64,000 nt of DNA from Anaeromassilibacillus senegalensis (GCF_021531715.1 NZ_JAFBIT010000002.1:434001-498000), one strand, 5' to 3'. Shown: positions 23,257 to 32,320, counted from the first letter of the stretch. Numbers and translations are program-made. Notes: a model not told the origin generated them from the sequence alone.

Positions 23257-23280
23257 TATGCGGCCTTTGGCGCCCGCGCT

Positions 23281-23721
23281 TTACAGGCCGAGCAGGATAC
23301 CGACGGCCATCGCGGCGGTCAGGGCAACGGAAACCACCATGCCGAGCACCGTCAGCGCGGTCATCGCCTTGTTATGTACGCACCGGCGCTGGTGCACAAG
23401 CGAAAAAATGCCGACGATCCATCCAAACACCGGCGGAAACGAAAGATACGTCAAAATAACCGCCTTCGTCCAGTCCCGGTGCGCCTCCTCGCCCGCTGCG
23501 GCCAGCGTGACGTCCATCTGCTCGATTTCATCCTTGAGCAGATAATCGAGCGAGCAATGGAACGTCTTGCTGATGCGGATCAGCTTGTCGGTTTCCGGGT
23601 ATGCGCTGTTCAGCTCCCACTTGGAAACCGACTGCCGCGAAACCCGGAGCAGCTCGGCAAACTGCTCCTGCGTGAGGTTGTTGTCCTTGCGAATGCCTGC
23701 TAATTTTTCACCCAGTGTCAT
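23281..23721 (-). CDS. XRE-family regulator with two C-terminal membrane helices
   Basis: 146 residues. HTH_3 domain: MTLGEKLAGIRKDNNLTQEQF and LLRVSRQSVSKWELNSAYPETDKLI (residues 1-50). After a linker, two hydrophobic helices AVILTYLSFPPVFGWIVGIFSL (about 87-108) and AMTALTVLGMVVSVALTAAMAVGILLGL (about 118-145). This HTH-plus-membrane layout is common in Firmicutes and suggests a membrane-tethered regulator. Start ATG 23721 has AAGGAGG ten bases upstream; the longer frame reaching 23952 is unsupported. Sits directly upstream of the degraded MarR-ABC locus. Confidence 0.85.
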   Translation of the reverse strand: MTLGEKLAGIRKDNNLTQEQFAELLRVSRQSVSKWELNSAYPETDKLIRISKTFHCSLDYLLKDEIEQMDVTLAAAGEEAHRDWTKAVILTYLSFPPVFGWIVGIFSLVHQRRCVHNKAMTALTVLGMVVSVALTAAMAVGILLGL

Positions 23722-23830
23722 CGTGGATGACCTCCTTTTTCTTTGGTGAGAAAAGTATGGCAGAAAGGCCGCTTTTTTTCTACCAACCGTACGTTGCACG
23801 CTGCCAACCGCAGGGTGCGGGAGATACAAT

Positions 23831-23862
23831 AACGTCCCGCAGTCCAAAAACCGCAGGACGTT
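23831..23862 (-). terminator. Hairpin after the UroD-family gene
   Basis: 13-base arms with two wobble pairs (AACGTCCTGCGGT/ACTGCGGGACGTT), followed by ATTGTAT; a weak terminator. Confidence 0.5.
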
Positions 23863-23867
23863 TGGCG

Positions 23868-24809
23868 TTATCGGTAGGTCATGGCGAGCTTGATGCGCTC
23901 GTACGGCGTATCGGACTGAATGGAGCAATCCGCGCCGAGAATGAAGCCGCACCGTCCGGTTTTCGCGATCACGCGGCGGATCTCCGCCTGAATCTCGTCG
24001 TCCGTGCCCTTATAGAGCACTCCGGCGGGCGTATTGTCAAGACCGCCAAGCACGCACTTCACGTTCGGGAAGAAATCGCGCCCCTCACGCATGCTCATCT
24101 TTTCGACGTACACCGCCCAGTTCACCGCGGCGGCTTCGTAGTCCTGCCAGACCTCAATGTTGTTGCGGTCGCCTGCCCAGCCGCAGCAATGCAGGATGTT
24201 GAGGTCGCCGAGCGTATTCGCGTAGTCGAGCACCGCGCGGTCGGAGGGGGTGATCAGGCGGCGGTATTCCTCCACCGTGAAGCGGTTCTTTTCGCCGCCC
24301 TGCACGCTGTAATAGATGCCGTCCGCGCCCGCCTCAAACAGCGCCTTGACAAACTGCTTGTTGTCCTCGGCGATCACATCGAGCGCGTGGCACACCGCTT
24401 CCGGGTCCTCGTGGAGCGTCTGCATGACGAGCTCCTCGCCGTAGCCGAAGCGAATCGACGAAAACGGCGCGAACACCGTGTAGTACACGAGCGCATCTTT
24501 GCCGGCTGCCTCGACGATCGCCTTCGTGCGCTCCACCTGCTCCTTGAAGAACGGGTGCTCCGGGCCCATCGGCTCGAGCTTATACCAGTCCGCCGCCTTT
24601 TCGACCTTCAGGGGATTCGGGTAGTCGAAGTAGCTGTCGCACATGATTTTCATCATGTCGAGATCGCACTTTTTGAAGTAATCGATGTGCGCGTCGATTG
24701 CGCCCTGTCCCTTCGCGGCGTCGCCGCCGAAGTGGAACCAGAAGCCCGCCGGCACGCGGTCTGGCTCGCCGCCCTTGAGCGCTGTGATGACTCTTTCTCT
24801 TTTGTTCAT
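23868..24809 (-). CDS. Uroporphyrinogen decarboxylase-like (corrinoid methyltransferase group) protein
   Basis: 313 residues, UroD/MtaA-type TIM barrel. Rather than the haem pathway enzyme it resembles the methylcobamide methyltransferase branch: the zinc-site pattern His-x-Cys is seen in LNILHCCGWAGDR (about residue 204-208) and the later Cys in FILGADCSIQ (about 295). N-terminus MNKRERVITALKGGEPDRVPAGFW is typical of that branch. Start ATG 24809 follows AAGGAGAG. No corrinoid protein or methyltransferase partner is adjacent, so it is a lone gene with its own strong promoter; substrate unknown. Confidence 0.85.
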   Translation of the reverse strand: MNKRERVITALKGGEPDRVPAGFWFHFGGDAAKGQGAIDAHIDYFKKCDLDMMKIMCDSYFDYPNPLKVEKAADWYKLEPMGPEHPFFKEQVERTKAIVEAAGKDALVYYTVFAPFSSIRFGYGEELVMQTLHEDPEAVCHALDVIAEDNKQFVKALFEAGADGIYYSVQGGEKNRFTVEEYRRLITPSDRAVLDYANTLGDLNILHCCGWAGDRNNIEVWQDYEAAAVNWAVYVEKMSMREGRDFFPNVKCVLGGLDNTPAGVLYKGTDDEIQAEIRRVIAKTGRCGFILGADCSIQSDTPYERIKLAMTYR

Positions 24810-24862
24810 TTCAACACGTCCTCTCCTTCCCGCGAGCTTTGTGCACGGATTTAGATAAAACA

Positions 24863-24891
24863 ACTATACCGCACGGGAAAGCAGATGTCAA
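24863..24891 (-). promoter_or_regulatory. Promoter of the UroD-family gene
   Basis: - strand TTGACA, 17 bases, TATAGT. Confidence 0.8.
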
Positions 24892-25013
24892 CCACGGCTT
24901 TTCGCTTGCTTTTTGCGACGCACCGTGCGATACTGGAATAAACCGCGCAAGGCGGAACAGGATTTGGTGCAGGAAAACCTTTATACTAAAATTACCGAAA
25001 GGAGGCAAGAGAC

Positions 25014-25883
25014 ATGGAACTGATTCAAACGATACAGGGTGCAATCGATTATATGGAAGCGCACATCACGGAGTCCATCACCTACGCGGACGTCGCAAAA
25101 TCGCTGTACCTGTCCGGCTTTCATTTTCACCGGATGTTCAGCATGGTCGTCGGCATAACGCCTGCGGAATACCTGCGCAGGCGCCGCCTGTCGCTTGCGG
25201 GCGAAGCGCTTTCCGCCGAGGGCGGCAAGGTGCTCGACGTCGCGCTGCAATACGGCTACGATTCGCCCGAAAGCTTCACAAAGGCCTTTACGCGCTTTCA
25301 TGGCATAACCCCAAGCGCTGCGCGCCGATCCGGAGCGGTGCTCAGGCAGTTCAACCGCCTTTCGGTCAAAATACTGGTAGAAGGTGGAGACAGCATGCAG
25401 TACAGAATTGAAAAAAGAGATTCCTTCTCTCTGCTCGCGGCGGTGCGTTCCTTCCCGAACGCCGTGGCAGGCGACAACGACAACCACGAGATCCACAATT
25501 TCTGGATGGAGTGCGGCGAAAACGGAACCTTAAACGTCCTGAAAAGCCACGCGACAGACGGCGCGCTCTACGGCGTGTGTGAATCGATTTCAAACGACAG
25601 ACCTGATTTCCGCTACGGCATTGCCGTACAAAACGGCGACGATGCGCTTGTGCCGGACGGATTGGAGCGCTGGACGGTCGAAGCCGGCACATGGGCAGTC
25701 TTTCAGTGTATCGGGCGCGACGAGGACAATGTGATCGGCAAAACGTGGGAAAAAATCTTCCGCGAGTTTCTGCCGCAGTCCGGCTACGAAATGCTGGACC
25801 GCGCGGATCTGGAGGTCTATGGGGACGCGCTCGGCGAAGGCGTTTTCTGCGAAATCTGGATTCCGGTACGCAAAAAAGCATAA
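25014..25883 (+). CDS. AraC-family regulator with GyrI-like effector domain
   Basis: 289 residues. Two HTH motifs at the N-terminus: ITYADVAKSLYLSGFHFHRMF (about 22-42) and KVLDVALQYGYDSPESFTKAFTRF (about 72-95). From about 120 to the end is a GyrI/AraC effector-binding domain (MQYRIEKRDSFSLLAAVRSF, GTWAVFQCIGRDEDNVIGKTWEKIF, LEVYGDALGEGVFCEIWIPV), as in Rob/SoxS-like multidrug sensors. ATG 25014 follows GAAAGGAGG. Single gene with its own terminator; target unknown. Confidence 0.92.
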   Translation: MELIQTIQGAIDYMEAHITESITYADVAKSLYLSGFHFHRMFSMVVGITPAEYLRRRRLSLAGEALSAEGGKVLDVALQYGYDSPESFTKAFTRFHGITPSAARRSGAVLRQFNRLSVKILVEGGDSMQYRIEKRDSFSLLAAVRSFPNAVAGDNDNHEIHNFWMECGENGTLNVLKSHATDGALYGVCESISNDRPDFRYGIAVQNGDDALVPDGLERWTVEAGTWAVFQCIGRDEDNVIGKTWEKIFREFLPQSGYEMLDRADLEVYGDALGEGVFCEIWIPVRKKA

Positions 25884-25894
25884 AGTAGGAAAAA

Positions 25895-25930
25895 GCGGAG
25901 CACCCAAGCCGGGTGCTCCGCATCTTTGCT
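25895..25930. terminator. Terminator between the AraC gene and cysS
   Basis: Perfect arms GCGGAGCACCC/GGGTGCTCCGC, loop AAGCC, T-rich on the + side and TTTTTCC on the - side. Confidence 0.88.
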
Positions 25931-25940
25931 TTCTCTTGCT

Positions 25941-27383
25941 TTATTTCTCTTCAATGCGCCACGTGATGCCCTGCGGGGTATCGGTGACGACGATGTGGCG
26001 GGCGGCGAGCTCGTCGCGGATGGCATCCGCCGTGGCCCAGTCTTTTGCCTTGCGCGCCGCGCTGCGCTTTGCGATCAGCGCTTCGATCTCCGCGGCTTCC
26101 TCCGCCGTGACGCCCTCGGGGATCGCGTGCTTCGCCGCTTCCGCTTCCTTGTTCAGGCGGTCTGCAGCGTCGAGCAGGCCGAGGGACAGCACTGTGTCGA
26201 ACTCCGCGATCAAGGCGCGCTTGTCGCCGTCGGAGAGCTTCGCCTTGAGCACGCTGTACAGCGCGGTCAGCGCGAGCGAGGTGTTCAGGTCGTTCTCGAG
26301 CGCCTGACGGAACTCACCGCGCAGCGCTTCGCAGCCCGCTTCGTCGTGCTCGCCGCCGTCCTTCAGCGCCGCGATGCGCGCGACGAGCTTCTTATACGCC
26401 GTCGCGGTGTTGTCGAGGCTCTCAAACGAGAACGTCAGCGGCTTTCTGTAATGCGACTGCAGGCAGAACATGCGGTAGACAAGCGGATTATATCCCTTTT
26501 CCTCGAGGAGCGACACCGTGAGGAAATCGCCCTTCGACTTGCTCATCTTGCCGCGTGCGTCGTTGAGGTGCAGCACATGGAACCACGTTTTGCACCACGG
26601 ATGCCCGAGGTACGCCTCGCTCTGCGCGATCTCGTTCGTGTGGTGCGGGAACGCGTTGTCGATGCCACCGCAGTGGATATCGAGGTATTCGCCGAGATAC
26701 TTCACGCTGATGCCGCTGCACTCGATGTGCCAGCCCGGATAGCCGACGCCCCACGGGGAATCCCACTTGAGCTCCTGGTCGTCGAATTTCGACTTCGTGA
26801 ACCAGAGGACGAAGTCGCTCTTGTTGCGCTTGTTTTCGTCCTCCTCGACGCTGTCGCGCACGCCAACGGCAAGGCTTTCCTCCTCCATGTTGCCGAAAAC
26901 GTAGTACGTATCGAGCTTCGAGGTATCGAAATAGACGTTGCCGCCCGCGAGGTACGCATAGCCCTTTTCGATCAGCTTCTGCACCATCTCGATGAACGTA
27001 TCAATGCAGCTCGTGGCGGGCACGACAATCTCCGGACGCTTGATGCCGAGCTTCTCGCAGTCCTTGAAAAACGCGTCGGTGTAGAACTTTGCGATCTCCA
27101 TGACCGTCTTGTGCTCGCGGCGCGCGCCCTTGAGCATCTTATCCTCGCCGGTGTCCGCGTCGCTCGAGAGGTGGCCGACGTCGGTGATGTTCATCGCGCG
27201 GGTCACGTCAAAGCCGAGGTAGCCGAGGGCTTTCTCGAGCATGTCCTCCATGATATACGAGCGCAGGTTGCCGATGTGCGCAAAGTGGTAAACCGTCGGG
27301 CCGCAGGTGTACATCTTCACCTTGCCCGCCTCGTGGGGGATAAATTCTTCCTTCTTCTGCGTGAGTGTGTTATAGAGCTGCAT
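25941..27383 (-). CDS. cysS: Cysteine-tRNA ligase
   Basis: 480 residues, class I synthetase charging tRNA-Cys. Zinc and HIGH region: MYTCGPTVYHFAHIGNLRSY (about 24-43), KMSKS in DARGKMSKSKGDFLT (about 270), zinc ligands Cys in IECSGIS and His in FPHHTNEIAQSEA. The C-terminal anticodon helix ends ADAIRDELAARHIVVTDTPQGITWR, a standard CysRS ending. Start ATG 27383; the open frame continues upstream into the cysE coding region without a better site. Second gene of the T-box-controlled cysE-cysS operon. Confidence 0.97.
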   Translation of the reverse strand: MQLYNTLTQKKEEFIPHEAGKVKMYTCGPTVYHFAHIGNLRSYIMEDMLEKALGYLGFDVTRAMNITDVGHLSSDADTGEDKMLKGARREHKTVMEIAKFYTDAFFKDCEKLGIKRPEIVVPATSCIDTFIEMVQKLIEKGYAYLAGGNVYFDTSKLDTYYVFGNMEEESLAVGVRDSVEEDENKRNKSDFVLWFTKSKFDDQELKWDSPWGVGYPGWHIECSGISVKYLGEYLDIHCGGIDNAFPHHTNEIAQSEAYLGHPWCKTWFHVLHLNDARGKMSKSKGDFLTVSLLEEKGYNPLVYRMFCLQSHYRKPLTFSFESLDNTATAYKKLVARIAALKDGGEHDEAGCEALRGEFRQALENDLNTSLALTALYSVLKAKLSDGDKRALIAEFDTVLSLGLLDAADRLNKEAEAAKHAIPEGVTAEEAAEIEALIAKRSAARKAKDWATADAIRDELAARHIVVTDTPQGITWRIEEK

Positions 27384-27450
27384 AACGAATACCTGATCCT
27401 TTCTTCTATCTATTCTATATACCTTATATGGCTCCCTCCCCGAGGGAGGC

Positions 27451-28095
27451 TTAGTCGGTTTCGCTGCTTTCCGCAGCTTTTTTGAGCTTCTCGATCTCGA
27501 TGCGCATACGGCAGAGCTCCTGCGCAACCGGGTCGGCCACGTGAATCTGGTCGAGCGTGCTGTTATCGAAGATGCGCTTGCCGCCGACGCGGACGATCCG
27601 CGCGGGTACGCCGACGGCGGTGGCGTTATCCGGCACCTCATCGAGCACGACTGCGCCCGCCGCGACGCGTGCGTTGTCGCCGACGCGGAACGGGCCGAGC
27701 ACCTTTGCGCCCGCGCCGACGAGCACGTTGTCGCCGAGCGTCGGGTGGCGCTTGCCGTGATCCTTGCCGGTACCGCCGAGCGTCACGCCCTGATACAGCG
27801 TACAGTTGTCGCCGATCACGGTTGTCTCGCCGATGACGACGCCCATGCCGTGGTCGATGAAGAGATTTTTCCCGATCTGCGCGCCCGGGTGAATCTCAAT
27901 GCCTGTCCTGCGGCGCGCGCGCTGGGAAATGAATCGCGCAATGAATTTCATATCGTGGCGGAAAAACCAGTTCGCCCGGCGATACGCCCGAACCGCCTTG
28001 AAGCCGGAATACAGAAAGTATACCTCTGCCCGGCTGCGGGCGGCGGGGTCGCGCGCCATGACGGCGTCCAGCTCCGCTTTCAGCTTTGAAAACAT
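27451..28095 (-). CDS. cysE: Serine O-acetyltransferase
   Basis: 214 residues of the short EpsC/CysE type. Makes O-acetylserine for cysteine synthesis. Left-handed beta-helix hexapeptides: GIEIHPGAQIGKNLFIDHGMGVVIGETTVIGDNC (residues 65-98, key His in FIDHGMGVVIGE) and TLYQGVTLGGTGKDHGKRHPT (His about 113-117). Start ATG 28095 follows GGGAGACG. The T-box leader couples it to uncharged tRNA-Cys, so synthesis of the amino acid and of its synthetase respond together. Confidence 0.95.
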   Translation of the reverse strand: MFSKLKAELDAVMARDPAARSRAEVYFLYSGFKAVRAYRRANWFFRHDMKFIARFISQRARRRTGIEIHPGAQIGKNLFIDHGMGVVIGETTVIGDNCTLYQGVTLGGTGKDHGKRHPTLGDNVLVGAGAKVLGPFRVGDNARVAAGAVVLDEVPDNATAVGVPARIVRVGGKRIFDNSTLDQIHVADPVAQELCRMRIEIEKLKKAAESSETD

Positions 28096-28109
28096 ACCTA
28101 TCGTCTCCC

Positions 28110-28370
28110 TGAAAATAAAAAAGCCCCGAACACCCATCAGGCGCTCGGGGGCGAAATACGCATAGCGTGAATTCCGCGGTTCCACTCCGGTTTATCACTT
28201 AAAACGGCTTAACGTGCCGCTGCCGTACACCGCTTGCCCCCGGCTCACGGCGTCCGCTCACGAATGCACTTCGCCCGGCGCTCTCCTGCGGCGGCTTTCA
28301 GCCCACGACCACCGCTCTCTTTCGGACGCTCCCCGGATTACTCGTTCGGTCACAGCGTTTCTGTATCGCT
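28110..28370 (-). promoter_or_regulatory. T-box leader, cysteine specific
   Basis: Reading the - strand: AGAGAGCGGTGGTCGTGGGCTG and the GA/AG-bulge region of stem I, specifier segment GAAGTGCATTCGTGAG with TGC (Cys) at 28266-28268, the T-box GTGGAACCGCGGAA (28172-28187 area), and a terminator stem CCCCGAGCGCC/GGGTGTTCGGGG with seven T's (28121-28151). Placement directly before cysE-cysS confirms cysteine as the specificity. Confidence 0.95.
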
Positions 28371-28399
28371 ATTCTAGCACAACTCCGATTAAAACGCAA
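28371..28399 (-). promoter_or_regulatory. Promoter of the T-box-cysES transcript
   Basis: - strand TTGCGT, 17 bases, TAGAAT. Confidence 0.75.
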
Positions 28400-28504
28400 G
28401 CAATCCCCTGTAATATTTTATGAGGCGGCAGGGAAAAAGTGACTGCGCGCACATTTTCAGAATTCTACGACAGAAGACATTGGATAATTCACATCTCCTG
28501 TCCA

Positions 28505-28529
28505 CATTAGCTAACGCATACATTAGCTA
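28505..28529. repeat. Direct repeat CATTAGCTA upstream of an XRE gene
   Basis: CATTAGCTA occurs at 28505-28513 and 28521-28529, period 16. Each contains the palindrome TAGCTA. About 75 bases before the XRE start codon; possible autoregulatory sites. A TACAAT (-10-like, 28564-28569) follows without a good -35. Confidence 0.4.
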
Positions 28530-28601
28530 TCAGAATTGTCTACAGTTATACACAAGAATCTGCTACAATGGGCTTACAGTCACAGCCACGGAGGTTATAG
28601 C

Positions 28602-28847
28602 ATGATTCGCATTCTATTGTCGAAAAAGCTTGGCGAGCTTCGGATAACACAAGCCGGCTTAGCGCGCGCAACCGGCATCCGCCCAAATACAATCTGCGAG
28701 CTTTACAACGAGTTTTGCGATCGTGTAAGTCTTGAACAGCTCGATTTGATCTGCGAGGTACTGAACTGTGATTTATCCGAACTGCTCATACGAACGCCCG
28801 TTAAGCAGAAGACTTCCAAGTCAAAACACAAAACAATTCGCCGCTAG
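28602..28847 (+). CDS. Small Cro/C1 (YozG-type) regulator
   Basis: 81 residues, a single HTH: LGELRITQAGLARATGIRPNTICELYN (about 10-36), then RVSLEQLDLICEVLNCDLSELL, followed by a lysine-rich tail KQKTSKSKHKT. ATG 28602 follows CGGAGG. Base composition around it (28400-28850) is clearly lower in GC than neighbouring genes, consistent with a mobile or phage origin. Target unknown. Confidence 0.85.
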   Translation: MIRILLSKKLGELRITQAGLARATGIRPNTICELYNEFCDRVSLEQLDLICEVLNCDLSELLIRTPVKQKTSKSKHKTIRR

Positions 28848-28925
28848 ATTTTGGAGATAAAAGCCTGTTGTATAGAAAAATCCGCGCAAGACTTTCTGCT
28901 CTGCGCGGATTTTCTTGTTTTTCAT

Positions 28926-30104
28926 TTACAGCGAAAGCTGCTCGTCAATGTATTTCGCACGCTCAAGGGAACGCTTCTTGAGGAGCTGGTCAATCTTGCT
29001 GTGGGGGTCGAGCAGCGAGCTGATCGAAACGTCGTGGTTCAGCGCGGAAATGAAATACGCGATGTACTTCGAGACGTCGACCTCGTGGAACCACGGGCGG
29101 TTCTTGAGCTCCGGGTTCAGATACGTGAGGTTGCTGCCGAAGATGCCGTCGATGAGGCCCTGCTCGTACGCCTTGTCAAACTTCTCGAGGCCATTCGTAA
29201 AGATGGCGTACGTGCCGTAGGCGAAGAAGCGATTCGCGCGGCGCGCCTTGACGTTCTCCGCGATATCGAGCATGGATTCGCCGGAGGAGATGATATCGTC
29301 CGCGACGAAAACATCCTTGCCCTCGACCGATGCGCCGAGGTACTCGTGCGCGACGATCGGATTGCGGCCGTCGACGATACGGGAATAATCGCGGCGCTTG
29401 TAGAACATGCCCAGCTCCACGCCGAGCACGGAGGCGTAGTACATGTTGCGGTTCAGCGCGCCCTCATCCGGGCTGACGATCATGAAGTCGTTCTTGTCGG
29501 TGGAGAGATCCGGGAAGTCCTTAAAGAGCTTCTTGAGCACCTGATAGGTCGGCATCAGGTTGTCAAAGCCCATGACCGGCACGGCGTTCTGCACGCGCGG
29601 GTCGTGCGCGTCGAAGGTGAGCAGGTTCGAAACGCCCATCTGCTGCAGCTCCTGCAGCGCGTAGGCGCAGTCCAGAGACTCGCGGTAGCTGCGGCGGTGC
29701 TGGCGGCCGCCGTAAAGCAGCGGCATGACGACGTTGACGCGGTGCGCCTTGCCGCTCGCCGCCTGAATCAAACGCTTGAGGTCCTGGTAGTGGTCGTCCG
29801 GGGACATGTGGTTTTCCTGTCCGAAATAATTGTACGTCAGGCTGTAATTGCCCACGTCCACGATGAAGAACAGGTCGTAGCCGCGCACGGTCGACTTGAT
29901 CATGCCCTTGCCGTCGCCGGAGGCAAAACGCGGGCAGCTGCTCTCAATGATGAACGTGTCGTAGTCGAGACCGGCGCGCTTTGCCCAGCGAACCAGATGT
30001 GCCTCAACCTTTTCGGAAAGCTCTCTCGCACCGGCGAGCGGCACGATGCCGAGGGGTGCAACCCGATTCTCGGCACTGAAAAACGTCTGTGATTCCATTA
30101 CCAT
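28926..30104 (-). CDS. prs: Ribose-phosphate pyrophosphokinase
   Basis: 392 residues, the longer Clostridia form of PRPP synthetase, which makes PRPP from ribose 5-phosphate and ATP. PRPP-loop: DVFVADDIISSGESMLDIA (about 265-283); ATP/regulatory flexible part RQHRRSYRESLDCAYALQEL (about 133-152); Mg site in TFDAHDPRV (about 163-171) and IVSPDEGALNR (about 208). ATG 30104 follows GAAGGAG. Monocistronic as far as seen. Confidence 0.93.
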   Translation of the reverse strand: MVMESQTFFSAENRVAPLGIVPLAGARELSEKVEAHLVRWAKRAGLDYDTFIIESSCPRFASGDGKGMIKSTVRGYDLFFIVDVGNYSLTYNYFGQENHMSPDDHYQDLKRLIQAASGKAHRVNVVMPLLYGGRQHRRSYRESLDCAYALQELQQMGVSNLLTFDAHDPRVQNAVPVMGFDNLMPTYQVLKKLFKDFPDLSTDKNDFMIVSPDEGALNRNMYYASVLGVELGMFYKRRDYSRIVDGRNPIVAHEYLGASVEGKDVFVADDIISSGESMLDIAENVKARRANRFFAYGTYAIFTNGLEKFDKAYEQGLIDGIFGSNLTYLNPELKNRPWFHEVDVSKYIAYFISALNHDVSISSLLDPHSKIDQLLKKRSLERAKYIDEQLSL

Positions 30105-30227
30105 AAGATAACTCCTTCAAACTGCATTTTCCGTTATATTCCGTCCGCCCTCGGCGAACAATGTCGGCTTTTGTCAGTTCAAATATAGCACAATTTACCC
30201 GATATTTCTACAAGAACCTCGCAACTA

Positions 30228-32288
30228 TTAAATTTTTGTTAAATTGGATAACAGGACGAATCCAAACGGAGCGAGTTTAATGGAATTTACCGTTTGATCT
30301 GTACCGTACAACTTGTATTTTCGCGGCAAATCCACCGTTTTTTCGCTGCCCGAATAATTTTCAACGAAGATGATTTCGCCCGCTTCATTCTGCCGCGCGT
30401 GTGCCGTTACGCCCTCCGGCAAAGCGGTCTCCAGCGCGCGCGGGATCGCGAGCGCCGCGATCTGCTCCGCGTAAAAATCGCGCAGGAAATCCACGCCGGT
30501 GCGCGCCGCGATATAGTACGCCGCGCCCTTGCCGAATGCGTTTTTCGTCAGCGCAGGCTCGCCCGCGTAGAAGTCCTTCTCGTACGTGCCGAGCACTTCG
30601 GCCGTCAGCGGATGGATGCGCGCGCATAGCTCCATCGCCTTATAGCTTTTGCCGTTCGCGGCGATGCTATTCAGCATTCCGTCCGGCAGACCGTCGATTT
30701 CCTCATTCCACACGCCGAAAACGTCCATCATGTTGCCGGGCGCGCCGCCGAGGAAGCACAGATCGGTCTCATCCGCGATGCCGCTCCAGTAGGTTGTCAC
30801 CAGCGTGCCGCCGTTTTCCACAAACGCGCGCATCTTCTGTTCAAAACCGGCGCGGTACATATAGAGCATCGGCGCGATGACAAGCTTGTAGCCGGAGATG
30901 TCGCCGTCCATATCGACGATATCCACCTGCACGCCCTGCTCCCAGAACGGGCGGTAGTGGTTCACGAGCGTCTCGACATATTTCTTGCCGATGTTGCGCG
31001 GGCCGGCCGCCGCGTCGATCGCCCAGCGGTTCTCGACGTCGTAGACGATCGCGACTGCAGGCTTGACCTCGGTACTGTATACGTCGCCGCAGTCGTTCAT
31101 GGCCTTGAGCTGCGCGCCGACGGACTGCACATCCTGGAACACGCGCGTATTCTCGGTCTTGACAAAATCATACGGGCCGCTGTTGCCGACGTGGTCGACG
31201 ACCGCGCCGTGGAGCTTTTCGCAGGAGCCGCGGCTCTTGCGGAACTGGAAATACTGCACGGAATTCGAGCCGTGCGCGACCGCCTGCATCGAGGAAAGCA
31301 GGTGCATCCCCGGGCGCTTGAGCATGCTGACCGGCGACCAGTTCGTCATGCTCGGCGTGCTCTCCATCAAAAGGAAATTCTCGTGCTTGATCGAGCGCAT
31401 CACATCGTGCGAAAGCGCAGAAAAGACCGCGATATCGGTGTTGTCCGTCGTGTGCCACTGGGGGTAGTTGTCCCACGAGACGACGTCCAGCGCGGGGCCG
31501 AACTTGAAGTAATCGAGTCCGTCGTAGAAGCCCATCAGGTTCGCCGTGACCGGGATATCCGGGTTGACCGCCTTGACCGCGTCGCGCTCGAGCGTCATGA
31601 AATCGACGGTCTGGTGCGTGACGAAGCGCTTCCAGTCGAGCGTGAGGCCGTGAACGTTCATCTCGCCGTTCGGCACCGGCGCGTGAATCTGCGCCCAGTC
31701 GGTGTACGTGTGGCTCCAGAAATCCGTCCACCACGCGTGGTTCAGGTTGTCGAGCGTCTTGTACTTCGCCTTGAGCCAGCCGCGGAATGCTTCCTGGCAC
31801 AGCGGGCAGTAGCACTCGCCGCCGTATTCGTTCGAGAGGTGCCAGAGGATGACGCCCGGGTGGTCCGCAAAGCGCTCAGCGAGGCGGCGGTCGATCTCGC
31901 GCACCTTTTCGCGGTAAACAGGCGAGGTGTAGCAGTGGTTGTGCCGCGCGCCGGAGAGGTCGCGCACGCCGTTCGGCTGCACGCGGCGAATCTCCTCGTA
32001 CTTCTCGCTCATCCAGAGCGGCTTCGCGCCGGACGGCGTGGCGAGCACGGTATAGATGCCGTTTTCGTACAGGTTGTCGATGATCTCCGCAAGCCAGTCG
32101 AACTCGTAGACGCCCTCCTCGGGCTCAAGGTGCGCCCACGAGAAAATGCCGACGGACACGCAGTTGATGTCCGCCTTTTTCATCAGCTCGATATCCTGCT
32201 TCAAAACCTCCGGATAACGCAGCCACTGCTCGGGGTTGTAATCGCCGCCGTGCAGCAGTTTCGGGAATTTCGGTGTTAAGGGTTTCAT
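30228..32288 (-). CDS. GH42 beta-galactosidase
   Basis: 686 residues, three-domain glycoside hydrolase family 42 enzyme. Catalytic barrel with acid/base Glu in ILWHLSNEYGGECYC (about 155, followed by a CxxC zinc cluster CYCPLCQ) and nucleophile Glu in NFLLMESTPSMTNWSP (about 307). Then a trimerisation domain (about 400-600) and a small beta C-terminus (GEIIFVENYSGSEKTVDL). No signal peptide, so it acts on imported beta-galactosides inside the cell. ATG 32288 follows GGGAGG. Has its own promoter with an overlapping dyad (see 32321-32366). Confidence 0.93.
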   Translation of the reverse strand: MKPLTPKFPKLLHGGDYNPEQWLRYPEVLKQDIELMKKADINCVSVGIFSWAHLEPEEGVYEFDWLAEIIDNLYENGIYTVLATPSGAKPLWMSEKYEEIRRVQPNGVRDLSGARHNHCYTSPVYREKVREIDRRLAERFADHPGVILWHLSNEYGGECYCPLCQEAFRGWLKAKYKTLDNLNHAWWTDFWSHTYTDWAQIHAPVPNGEMNVHGLTLDWKRFVTHQTVDFMTLERDAVKAVNPDIPVTANLMGFYDGLDYFKFGPALDVVSWDNYPQWHTTDNTDIAVFSALSHDVMRSIKHENFLLMESTPSMTNWSPVSMLKRPGMHLLSSMQAVAHGSNSVQYFQFRKSRGSCEKLHGAVVDHVGNSGPYDFVKTENTRVFQDVQSVGAQLKAMNDCGDVYSTEVKPAVAIVYDVENRWAIDAAAGPRNIGKKYVETLVNHYRPFWEQGVQVDIVDMDGDISGYKLVIAPMLYMYRAGFEQKMRAFVENGGTLVTTYWSGIADETDLCFLGGAPGNMMDVFGVWNEEIDGLPDGMLNSIAANGKSYKAMELCARIHPLTAEVLGTYEKDFYAGEPALTKNAFGKGAAYYIAARTGVDFLRDFYAEQIAALAIPRALETALPEGVTAHARQNEAGEIIFVENYSGSEKTVDLPRKYKLYGTDQTVNSIKLAPFGFVLLSNLTKI

Positions 32289-32320
32289 AGATTGAATCCT
32301 CCCATGTGATTTCTGCCTCC

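Noticed and set aside
25926-27485. 519-residue open frame antisense to cysS
   Set aside because: cysS has all class I synthetase motifs; the antisense frame has none.
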